From positions 186,001-250,000 of the forward strand of contig CP043547.1 of NCBI GenBank assembly GCA_009664345.1: a stretch of DNA of 64,000 nt. The letters run 5' to 3'. This document shows positions 8,631-15,887 of the stretch, one piece after another; the first letter of the stretch is position 1, and each line of letters begins with the position of its first letter. The position numbers and the translations under genes were made by a program. The notes under the pieces were generated by a model, which saw nothing but the letters and a program-made list of their open reading frames with translations, ran no database searches and had not been told where the DNA came from. The DNA comes from Planctomycetales bacterium 10988 (lineage in GTDB: Bacteria; Planctomycetota; Planctomycetia; Pirellulales; Pb10988).

Positions 8631-8708
8631 TTCGACTTTAACGTTTACAAGGGTACCGCCCTGGGAACACAATACTTCTACAATCCTGACGGACAGATCG
8701 TCAAGTAA
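8631..8708 (+). pseudogene. Possible 3' remnant of a lost gene
   Basis: After an in-frame TAA at 8628-8630, 25 sense codons run to TAA at 8706-8708 and encode FDFNVYKGTALGT followed by QYFYNPDGQIVK. There is no start codon or ribosome site, but the peptide has ordinary protein composition and is followed 36 bases later by a strong terminator hairpin that serves no other gene on this strand. This suggests the tail of a gene whose front was deleted. A 25-codon open stretch is not rare by chance, so the call rests mainly on the terminator. Confidence 0.3.
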
Positions 8709-8744
8709 GACACGACGGATTCAAGGCTTAAAAAATAGTTTGAT

Positions 8745-8785
8745 CGTTGGGTCGGAAATAACCGTTTCCAACCCAACGTATCTTT
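8745..8785 (+). terminator. Strong hairpin terminator after the gene remnant
   Basis: CGTTGGGT-c-GGAAA pairs with TTTCC-a-ACCCAACG (8745-8758 with 8765-8778), giving 13 pairs with one mismatch and a six-base loop, followed by TATCTTTT. It sits in the 5' region of the symporter gene, so it could instead be a leader structure of that gene. Confidence 0.55.
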
Positions 8786-8821
8786 TCGCATTTTGTCATT
8801 TCATCGACGAGGGGGAAATCG

Positions 8822-10510
8822 ATGAGAGAAACTTGGTTCACATCTCTATTATTCGTTTTCATTTTATGTCTAGGGGGGGGGACTTCTTCGGCCATCCATG
8901 CCCAAGAGGCAACCGCTGAGCAAGCTGAATCATCCACTACAGAAGTGGAGAAAGCTGCTGAGGTAGAAGAATCGATTGAGGAAGGGAAGTTCGAAGACCC
9001 GGAGGAGATCGAAGAGCAGGTCGCCGAGGCACCGAAATGGGTCAAAACGGTGGATGAGTGGTTTGGAACTTACCTAGTAGTTCCGCTTTTTACGGTCCTG
9101 TTCTACGACTTTGAAACTGGGGATTGGCTAGGAACAAGCATTCCCTTTGTCGTTCTCTGGCTCTTTATGGGAGCGATTTTCTTCACACTACGGATGGGCT
9201 TTATCAATGTCCGAGCTTTCTGGCATGCGATCACCATCACCAGAGGCGACTACGACAATCCCGATGAAGAAGGGGAAGTCTCTCACTTTCAAGCTTTGAC
9301 CTCCGCCCTTTCGGCTACGGTTGGTTTGGGAAACATCGCAGGAGTTGCGATTGCGGTGAGTGCCGGAGGACCGGGGGCAATCTTTTGGATGATCGTCGCT
9401 GGCGTCTTGGGGATGAGCAGTAAATTCGCCGAATGTACGCTCGGACAAATGTATCGAAAGGTCTCTCCAGACGGCACGGTCAGTGGTGGGCCGATGCATT
9501 ATTTAAAGGATGGGTTGGCAGAACTTGGGCTGGGACCTTTAGGTTTGGTTCTTTCTATTCTATTTGCGATTCTCTGCGTCGGGGCCTCGTTCGGAGGGGG
9601 CTGTGCTTTCCAAGTGGTTCAATCTTTGAATTCGGTCGAAGAACAACTCCCTTGGCTGGAAGCTCACCGTTATGTTTATGGCCTGATCATGGCGGCAGCG
9701 GTTGGAGTCGTGATTATCGGGGGGATTCGCAGCATCGGAGCAACTGCCGAGAAGATCGTTCCTCTGATGTGTGGGGTGTATGTCGCGACGGCGTTGATCA
9801 TTTTGGTCATGAAATTCGACCAGATTCCTGCTGCTTTTGCTTTGATTTTCGAAAGGGCCTTTTCCGCTGAATCCGTTGGTGGTGGAATCATCGGCGTGAT
9901 GGTCACCGGGATCACTCGCTCAGCGTTTTCGAATGAAGCAGGGATCGGATCGGCCTCGATTGCTCACTCGGCTGCTCGTACGGATGAGCCGGTTAGTGAA
10001 GGGATCGTTGCCCTCTTGGAACCCTTTATCGACACGGTGATTGTTTGCACGATGACTGGTTTGGTGATTGTGATCACCGGGGCTTATGATCGAACGGACC
10101 CGACTTTTGCGGATGCCATTACAACTGGTGAAGGGGCAAGACTTACCTCTTTGGCTTTTGGTTCGGTTCTTAGTTGGTTCCCGATTGTCTTGTCGGTCGC
10201 TGTGGTATTGTTTGCCTTCTCGACGATGATTTCTTGGTCTTATTATGGGGAACGCTGCTGGAGTTACTTGGTTGGCGATCGTTTCTCTATGATCTACAAG
10301 ATGGTCTTTTTGGGGTTTGTCTTCTTGGGCTCGATTGTCACTCCGCAAAATGTCTTGGACTTTTCCGACTTAATGATTCTTTCCATGGCCTTTCCCAATA
10401 TTTTAGGGGTGGCTCTTTTAAGTGGAAAAGTAAAGCGGACCCTCGATGATTATTGGGGACGCCACAAGCGTGGTGAACTTGAAAAGTTTCCTAAAGAAGA
10501 AAAGGTTTGA
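8822..10510 (+). CDS. Sodium:alanine/glycine symporter family (AGCS) transporter
   Basis: This 562-residue membrane protein belongs to the AGCS family, which imports alanine or glycine with Na+. The family signature GLGNIAGVAIAVSAGGPGA is at about residues 163-181, and AFSNEAGIGSASIAHSAA further on is also typical. About ten hydrophobic helices run from residue 80 to 540. The N-terminus is unusual: a cleavable-looking signal peptide (1-27) and an acidic, Glu-rich stretch (28-75) precede the first family helix, which would place that stretch outside the cytoplasm. AGGGGG is eight bases before the ATG. Exact substrate unknown. Confidence 0.92.
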   Translation: MRETWFTSLLFVFILCLGGGTSSAIHAQEATAEQAESSTTEVEKAAEVEESIEEGKFEDPEEIEEQVAEAPKWVKTVDEWFGTYLVVPLFTVLFYDFETGDWLGTSIPFVVLWLFMGAIFFTLRMGFINVRAFWHAITITRGDYDNPDEEGEVSHFQALTSALSATVGLGNIAGVAIAVSAGGPGAIFWMIVAGVLGMSSKFAECTLGQMYRKVSPDGTVSGGPMHYLKDGLAELGLGPLGLVLSILFAILCVGASFGGGCAFQVVQSLNSVEEQLPWLEAHRYVYGLIMAAAVGVVIIGGIRSIGATAEKIVPLMCGVYVATALIILVMKFDQIPAAFALIFERAFSAESVGGGIIGVMVTGITRSAFSNEAGIGSASIAHSAARTDEPVSEGIVALLEPFIDTVIVCTMTGLVIVITGAYDRTDPTFADAITTGEGARLTSLAFGSVLSWFPIVLSVAVVLFAFSTMISWSYYGERCWSYLVGDRFSMIYKMVFLGFVFLGSIVTPQNVLDFSDLMILSMAFPNILGVALLSGKVKRTLDDYWGRHKRGELEKFPKEEKV

Positions 10511-10618
10511 GTTTCCATCTTGTAGATGCATAAAATTGAATCAGCAAGGTTAAGCAACATCGAACTTCAATTTTGAAGAACGTTCCCGATCAAACATCTC
10601 TGAAGAGCGGATACACTT

Positions 10619-11062
10619 ATGATCTGGTTACCCAAGAAAACAGTTGTCGTCCCGGTGGATTTTTCGAAAGAGTCATTTCGACTTTTAAATTTAGCCGCGG
10701 ATGAATTTGTGAACGATATTAAGGAACTACACGCGATCCATGTTTTACCCAAGCTTTCAGCGGCGGAACCGGGGGTCATTTGGAAGACCGTGACTGATCA
10801 ATCTCGGAAAGAACATGCTGCGGTCGCCTTGAAAAAATGCCTCGACAATGATGAAAAGTTTGAAGGGCTAAATATCGAAATTGCGATCGGAGACCCCGGT
10901 CGTAAGGTGATCGATTATTGCAAAGGGATCGAAGCGGATTTAATTTTAATGGGCTATAGTAAACCCAATGATGGAATTCGCATGTCAGCCGGAACGGTCG
11001 TCGATCGAATCGTCCGAGTGTCACATTGTCCTGTGTTGGTCTTTCCACCAGAGACCGTGTAA
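10619..11062 (+). CDS. Universal stress protein family (UspA-like)
   Basis: The 147-residue protein is a single Usp domain. It opens with TVVVPVDFSKESFRLL and ends with ADLILMGYSK, then a SAGTVVDRIVRVSHCPVLVF segment. The last block contains the G-x9-G(S/T)-like nucleotide loop in altered form (the usual GS is replaced by SAGTVVDR), so ATP binding is possible but not certain. It follows the symporter after 108 bases and may share its message. A bidirectional terminator follows it. Confidence 0.88.
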   Translation: MIWLPKKTVVVPVDFSKESFRLLNLAADEFVNDIKELHAIHVLPKLSAAEPGVIWKTVTDQSRKEHAAVALKKCLDNDEKFEGLNIEIAIGDPGRKVIDYCKGIEADLILMGYSKPNDGIRMSAGTVVDRIVRVSHCPVLVFPPETV

Positions 11063-11096
11063 TATTAAAAAGTTTAAACACTTTATTTTTAAATAA

Positions 11097-11133
11097 AAAA
11101 GAGGTTGGCCTATTTTCAAGGTCAACCTCTTTT
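11097..11133. terminator. Bidirectional terminator between usp and ilvB
   Basis: AAAAGAGGTTG at 11097-11107 pairs with CAACCTCTTTT at 11123-11133; further pairing CC/GG closes the loop. T runs on both strands suit termination of both convergent genes. Confidence 0.85.
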
Positions 11134-11163
11134 CTATTGATCGTTTATTTAAAAGTTCAATCT

Positions 11164-12978
11164 TTACGATTTAATAATGTCTTGAACGGTGCCGCCGGAT
11201 GGAATCATTGGAATGACGTGTTCTTGATAGGGAACCATCACATCCAACAAGTACGGTCCAGGATACTCAATCATTTCTTTCACGGCAGCAGTGAAGTCAC
11301 TCTTCTTGATAACGTGCGAGGCACCCCAGCCAAAGCCTTTTGCCAAGGCAACGAAATCAGGATAACGTTGATCTGGACCAATTCCGTCCCCTTGCCCAAT
11401 GGCCTCAGGGTGATCGACCGGACCTAAGTAAGTATGGGCACGATTACCGGCATGGAAACGATCTTCCCACTGAACAACCATCCCCAAGTGTTGATTGTTG
11501 AGCAACATCACTTTGACGGGAATATCCTCACAGTGGCAGGTGGCCATTTCTTGAATGTTCATCAAGTAACTCCCATCGCCATCGATATCCACCACCAAGC
11601 GATCGGGGTAGGCCAGTTTGGCTCCCATGGCGGCGGGAAGACCGAAGCCCATCGTTCCTAAACCCGAACTGGACAGCCACGAGCGGGGGCTACGGAATTC
11701 ACAGTATTGAGCGGCAAACATTTGATGCTGACCGACCCCGACCGCGATGATCGGGTTCATCTCTTTGGTGATCCGGGAAAGTTCCGCACAAGCATATTGA
11801 GGCAAGATGCCTTCATAATCTTGATTGTAGCGAAGTGGCTCGTTTTCTTTCCACTGTTTAATTTGAGCATGCCACTCGCTCAGGTCTTCCGGAGCTTCCA
11901 CTACTTTATTGAGGTCAGCCAAAGCGGATTTCACTTCGCTCACGACAGGGAAATGAGCGATCTTGTTTTTATTGATTTCGGAAGCATCCACGTCGATATG
12001 GACAATCTTGGCATTTTTCAAGAACTCGCTCAGCTTACCGGTGACGCGATCATCAAAGCGAACGCCCAGAGCCAAGACCAGATCGGCTTCGCTAATGGCA
12101 TAGTTAGCATAGACCGTGCCGTGCATCCCCAGCATTCGCAGCGAAAGTTCCGCATCCGTTGGATAACAGCCAAGGCCCATCAAGGTCGTGGTGATCGGAA
12201 TGCCGGTTTTATCGACAAACTCTTGAAGTTCCGCACTGGCATTGCCAGCGATGATGCCGCCACCTGCATAAACAATGGGGCGTTTGGCCATCGAGATCGC
12301 GGAGGCAATTTGAGCAATCTGGCGAGGATCGGCATGCTTCGTCTCGACCTTGTAACCAGGAAGCTTCATTTCGGCTTCATAATTCGGCACGGTTTGGGCC
12401 AGTTGCACATCTTTCGGCATATCGATAAGAACCGGACCGGGACGACCTGTCGTTGCCACATGAAAGGCTTCCCGCATAATCCGGGCCAAGTCTTCTACAT
12501 CTGTCACAAGATAATGATGCTTGGTGATCGAGCGGCAGACTTCCACAATGGGGGTCTCTTGGAAGGCATCGCTTCCGATGACGTCGGTTTTCACCTGACC
12601 AGTGATGGCGATCATCGGGACGCTATCCATTTTGGCATCGGCAATGGCCGTCACCAAGTTCGTCGCACCCGGGCCACTCGTCGCCATACAGACGCTGATT
12701 TTTCCCGAACAACGGGTGAAGCCTTGGGCGGCGAAACCACCCCCTTGTTCATGGCGGGGAAGTACCGTGCGAATTTTATCCTTGAATCGTGTGAGGGATT
12801 GATGCATAGGCATGCTGGCTCCGCCCGGATAGGCGAAGACAACTTCTACACCATGATTCACGAGTGATTGAACCACGATGTCTGCCCCGGACTGAAGTGA
12901 GGCTGCCTTCTTTGTTGTTGTTTGCTCAAGCGTGCCAGACACGGATGACCATTCCCTTGCTAGCCTAGTAGCATTCAC
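11164..12978 (-). CDS. ilvB: Acetolactate synthase large subunit
   Basis: The protein of up to 604 residues is a thiamine diphosphate-dependent acetolactate synthase, first common enzyme of valine, leucine and isoleucine synthesis. The N-terminal domain has [11 protein letters not shown] and the [15 protein letters not shown] segment with the catalytic glutamate; the C-terminal domain has the ThDP/Mg motif [16 protein letters not shown]...[10 protein letters not shown]. The FAD-binding middle domain is present, and WEDRF near residue 505 is typical of the biosynthetic enzyme. No ilvN small subunit is adjacent. The start is uncertain: GTG at 12978 has no ribosome site, and GTG at about 12942 with AAGGGA upstream is an alternative that loses 12 residues. 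Confidence 0.95.
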   Translation of the reverse strand: MNATRLAREWSSVSGTLEQTTTKKAASLQSGADIVVQSLVNHGVEVVFAYPGGASMPMHQSLTRFKDKIRTVLPRHEQGGGFAAQGFTRCSGKISVCMATSGPGATNLVTAIADAKMDSVPMIAITGQVKTDVIGSDAFQETPIVEVCRSITKHHYLVTDVEDLARIMREAFHVATTGRPGPVLIDMPKDVQLAQTVPNYEAEMKLPGYKVETKHADPRQIAQIASAISMAKRPIVYAGGGIIAGNASAELQEFVDKTGIPITTTLMGLGCYPTDAELSLRMLGMHGTVYANYAISEADLVLALGVRFDDRVTGKLSEFLKNAKIVHIDVDASEINKNKIAHFPVVSEVKSALADLNKVVEAPEDLSEWHAQIKQWKENEPLRYNQDYEGILPQYACAELSRITKEMNPIIAVGVGQHQMFAAQYCEFRSPRSWLSSSGLGTMGFGLPAAMGAKLAYPDRLVVDIDGDGSYLMNIQEMATCHCEDIPVKVMLLNNQHLGMVVQWEDRFHAGNRAHTYLGPVDHPEAIGQGDGIGPDQRYPDFVALAKGFGWGASHVIKKSDFTAAVKEMIEYPGPYLLDVMVPYQEHVIPMIPSGGTVQDIIKS

Positions 12979-13340
12979 GAGTCATAATGGCAGGAGGCGA
13001 TTCCACTTGATCGCCTTCTAAAGAATACGTCGTACGAGAGGGTAATCTCCGCAGAGATTTTTGAAGGATTCCGACAAAACGAGAGGTCTAGATCGAACAA
13101 CTCTTGGGAGGATTTATTGAGATCACTCTATAGGAATTTGCCGGAACTTCTAAAAAGAGTCCTTTATCTTAAGGTTTGCCAGGCAAAAATTCAACGGGTT
13201 GAATCTCTTTTCTTCCCAGAGATCTTTTGCATCTCGTGCGGATCATACGGCTTGGTAGGACAATTCGAAGCCACGTTATAAGTAATTAAAATAGTAAGGC
13301 ATCGGACTATCAGAGGCGGATGAGCCTGCTTGATTGGAGG
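12979..13340. other. Intergenic leader of ilvB and 3' region of the TPR gene
   Basis: No gene is seen in these 362 bases. A short hairpin (AGGCGAT 12995-13001 with ATCGCCT 13010-13016) lies 17 bases upstream of the ilvB GTG. I found no branched-chain-codon leader peptide or T-box-like pattern. Confidence 0.5.
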
Positions 13341-13646
13341 CTAAACCATTCGCGAACGGGCCAGCATGTCTTCCGCTTCCGGAATCTTCCCAGCATCTCG
13401 ATAGATCACGCTGAGCGCGGTGTAAGCAAAGGTGTTTTGCGAATCCAGCTCCAAGGTCTTCTTCCCGTACTCAATCGCCTTGTCGTGATTGCCTAGATTG
13501 CTCTGGTACTTGGCCATCGCGTAGTGACAAAGGACATGATCGGGGTCGATTTTCAACGCCTCTTCGATTTTCGCAACGGCTTCCTCAAGCTTGCCTTCTT
13601 CTTTCAGTTCATCTGCTTCGTCGTAGAGTTTATCGGCTTCTGCCAT
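13341..13646 (-). CDS. Small TPR protein
   Basis: The 101-residue protein consists of three tetratricopeptide repeats (about residues 2-34, 36-69 and 70-101), with typical A-x3-G/Y spacing, for example EEALKIDPDHVLCHYAMAKY and GKKTLELDSQNTFAYTALSV. There is no signal peptide, so it is a cytoplasmic protein-interaction module. AGAGGAA lies eight bases before the ATG. It stands alone between ilvB and dnaA; the partner is unknown. Confidence 0.88.
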   Translation of the reverse strand: MAEADKLYDEADELKEEGKLEEAVAKIEEALKIDPDHVLCHYAMAKYQSNLGNHDKAIEYGKKTLELDSQNTFAYTALSVIYRDAGKIPEAEDMLARSRMV

Positions 13647-14189
13647 AATAGAGTGTTCCTCTTGATTGGTGGTTCACACAAATTCATCTCGTTTCATCGA
13701 ACCGTCCTTCCGCCTGATGAAGGGGATTCCATCTATCTTCCATTGAAAGAGAGTTTGGGTGTGCTAGCAAGGACTAGACGGCAAAAGCGGGAAAATTTTT
13801 CAAGATGTTTGCCCCTCACCTCCTTGGAGCGATCCTTAGAAATGGCATAACCCAAGCAAAGATTAGAACAGCAATCGATGAGATTCTTGTGAAGAAGAAT
13901 CCGGCATTCTACCTCAATTAACATCTATCTTACCTCTCCCATTCTGTCGAAAAACGATCAGAGTGCCAGTTCTTGGGCGATCGATTCTCGGTGTAATCGC
14001 TCCTTTTGGAATGACTGATTTTCAAAATAAATCTTTCCAAACGGGAAAGGGGCTAGTCGAGAAGATTGTGCTATCGTAGCATGCTATGCTATCAACTAGG
14101 CATCGAAGCTTAAGAATGAGCAACACGGGGTTCGCTCGGGATGTAGCGGCTCCGAAAACGGGAAGTTTTGGCAGGAAGGACGGGCTTCA
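13647..14189. other. Intergenic region upstream of dnaA
   Basis: These 543 bases between two divergent genes hold no convincing gene. No TTATCCACA-type DnaA box was found by eye. The noticeable content is a cluster of TGCTAT repeats at 14069-14092 and a ribosome site AGGAAGGA just before the dnaA GTG. Confidence 0.5.
14069..14093. repeat. Three TGCTAT repeats upstream of dnaA
   Basis: TGCTAT occurs at 14069, 14082 and 14087, with the palindrome TAGCATGCTA overlapping the middle copy. They lie about 100 bases before the dnaA start and could be an operator or an origin-type site; no assignment is possible. Confidence 0.4.
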
Positions 14190-15716
14190 GTGAAGCAGGG
14201 GAAACGCGTTAACGATGCTCTTATACAAGCTTTTGAACACCAAATCGGCCCCGAACGCTTCGGTCTGTGGTTTAAACAATCCGTTCAAATGGCGATGCAA
14301 GACGATACTCTGCAAGTACTTGCGTCCAATAAATTCATTCTCGATTGGCTGAGAAGAAGTTTCAAGGAAGATTTGGAAGTTGCGACGCAAGCCGTGCTTG
14401 GTGGTCCGGTACAGCTTGAGTTTTCGCTAGCGGCAGGTCTCTCGCAAACCGAAAATGCCCTAGCCGAATCTGCTTCTTCCCCTGCATCGAATCCCAAAAG
14501 TAATGGAAAGAAATCTCTGCAATTGCGAGTCTACCAAAAGAATGGTTCGACTCATTCGGTAAATGATACGACTACGGAGAAGACGCAAAAGTCACACTCA
14601 AAGCGATCTCCCAAGTCCCGTCAACGAGAGCATTTAAGTTCTCCAGCTTCCAGACCGGGAAGTCAAAAACAGCCTAGTTCCTCCAATCGTCGAAGTTTCG
14701 GTTCCCTCCAAGAATTTGTCAGCGGAAGAAGTAATCGCTTGGCGTTAACTTCGGCGGAAATGGTGATCGAACGACCCGGCACGTTGAGCCCCCTCTTCTT
14801 TTATGGACCCCCAGGTGTCGGAAAAACGCATCTTTTGGAAGGAATTTATGGAGGACTGAAGCGGCAAAATCGACGCATCAAAGCATTATTCCTTTCAGCA
14901 GAACAGTTTACGACTGAATTTGTCGAATCGGTTCGGAGTGGAATGCCGAGCTTTCGACGAAAATATCGTTCACTTGACCTCCTGATTTTAGATGATTTGC
15001 AGTTCTTTCGAGGGAAACAAGCGACGATCGGAGAGCTTTATCACACGATTGACACCTTGGCCCGACAAGGCCGTCAAGTGGCTCTTTCCGCCGATAGTCC
15101 CCCGCATTATCTGACGGAACTCGGACCAGAATTGATCTCTCGCCTAACAGCGGGCATGGTTTGTTCTTTGGAACCGCCTGAGTGGCAGACACGGCTGGGG
15201 ATCGCGCGACGCTTTGCAAAACAGCTTGAATTACAGATTCCGGAAGAAGTTCTGGAGCATTTGGCACATCAATTTACAACCCATGCCCGTGAGTTGGCGG
15301 GTGCATTGCATCGTATTAAAGCCACTGCGAGGGCCTTGAGACGTCCTATCAGTTTAGATCTGGTCAATGAAGCGCTTAATGACCTCTTCCCTGCCAGTCT
15401 GCCGGTGGTTCAAGCCGATGACGTCGTTGCTTCGGTCTGTCGAATTTTCCAATTAACTCCGGAGTTGATGCAATCCAAGCGCCGCAGTAACCGTATCGCT
15501 CAGCCGAGAATGTTGGCAATGTGGCTTATTCGGAAGCATACAAATGCCTCCTTCAGTGAGATCGGTTCCCTTTTCTCTCGACGTCACAGCACCGCCATTG
15601 CGGCTTCAAAACGCGTCGATGAGTGGGTGAAAGGTTCGGAGATGTTGGAATTAGGAACCTCTCGAATCCATATCAACGACGCTATCGAGCGAATTGAAAG
15701 CAGCTTTCGTTCTTAA
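14190..15716 (+). CDS. dnaA: Chromosomal replication initiator DnaA, divergent
   Basis: The 508-residue protein has the DnaA layout: domain I at 1-85, a long Ser/Lys-rich low-complexity domain II at 86-168, an AAA+ domain from 170 with FVSGRSNRLA, Walker A GPPGVGKTH (206-214) and Walker B LLILDDLQFF (about 257-266), and domain IV with the DNA-binding signature ending in FSRRHSTAIAASKRV. It departs from the norm in the P-loop (GPPGVGKTH instead of GxxGLGKTH) and in the ISRLTAGM segment where SRFxWGL is usual. GTG start with AGGAAGGA upstream. dnaN, recF and gyrB are not adjacent. A second, more canonical dnaA elsewhere is possible. Confidence 0.92.
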   Translation: MKQGKRVNDALIQAFEHQIGPERFGLWFKQSVQMAMQDDTLQVLASNKFILDWLRRSFKEDLEVATQAVLGGPVQLEFSLAAGLSQTENALAESASSPASNPKSNGKKSLQLRVYQKNGSTHSVNDTTTEKTQKSHSKRSPKSRQREHLSSPASRPGSQKQPSSSNRRSFGSLQEFVSGRSNRLALTSAEMVIERPGTLSPLFFYGPPGVGKTHLLEGIYGGLKRQNRRIKALFLSAEQFTTEFVESVRSGMPSFRRKYRSLDLLILDDLQFFRGKQATIGELYHTIDTLARQGRQVALSADSPPHYLTELGPELISRLTAGMVCSLEPPEWQTRLGIARRFAKQLELQIPEEVLEHLAHQFTTHARELAGALHRIKATARALRRPISLDLVNEALNDLFPASLPVVQADDVVASVCRIFQLTPELMQSKRRSNRIAQPRMLAMWLIRKHTNASFSEIGSLFSRRHSTAIAASKRVDEWVKGSEMLELGTSRIHINDAIERIESSFRS

Positions 15717-15887
15717 TATAGATAATGTATCTAGATATCGAAAAATGTCTGCACCGCAAATAATCGGTAGATTCCGATCAATCGTTATTTTTTGCTTATC
15801 TTCACACCCTCTTCCATCCGAATCTAGAACTGAACGCCTCCCAGGCGGGATGAGGCATTGTGTACGCCGGATGTGAAGAGGTAGATC

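Noticed and set aside
11707-12867. 386-codon open frame on the plus strand opposite acetolactate synthase
   Set aside because: It is a mirror of the ilvB coding strand; ilvB has complete family motifs, and the antisense product has none.
13647-15887. Replication origin at dnaA
   Set aside because: No TTATCCACA-type boxes, no dnaN or gyr genes, and no skew computed; not enough to call an origin.
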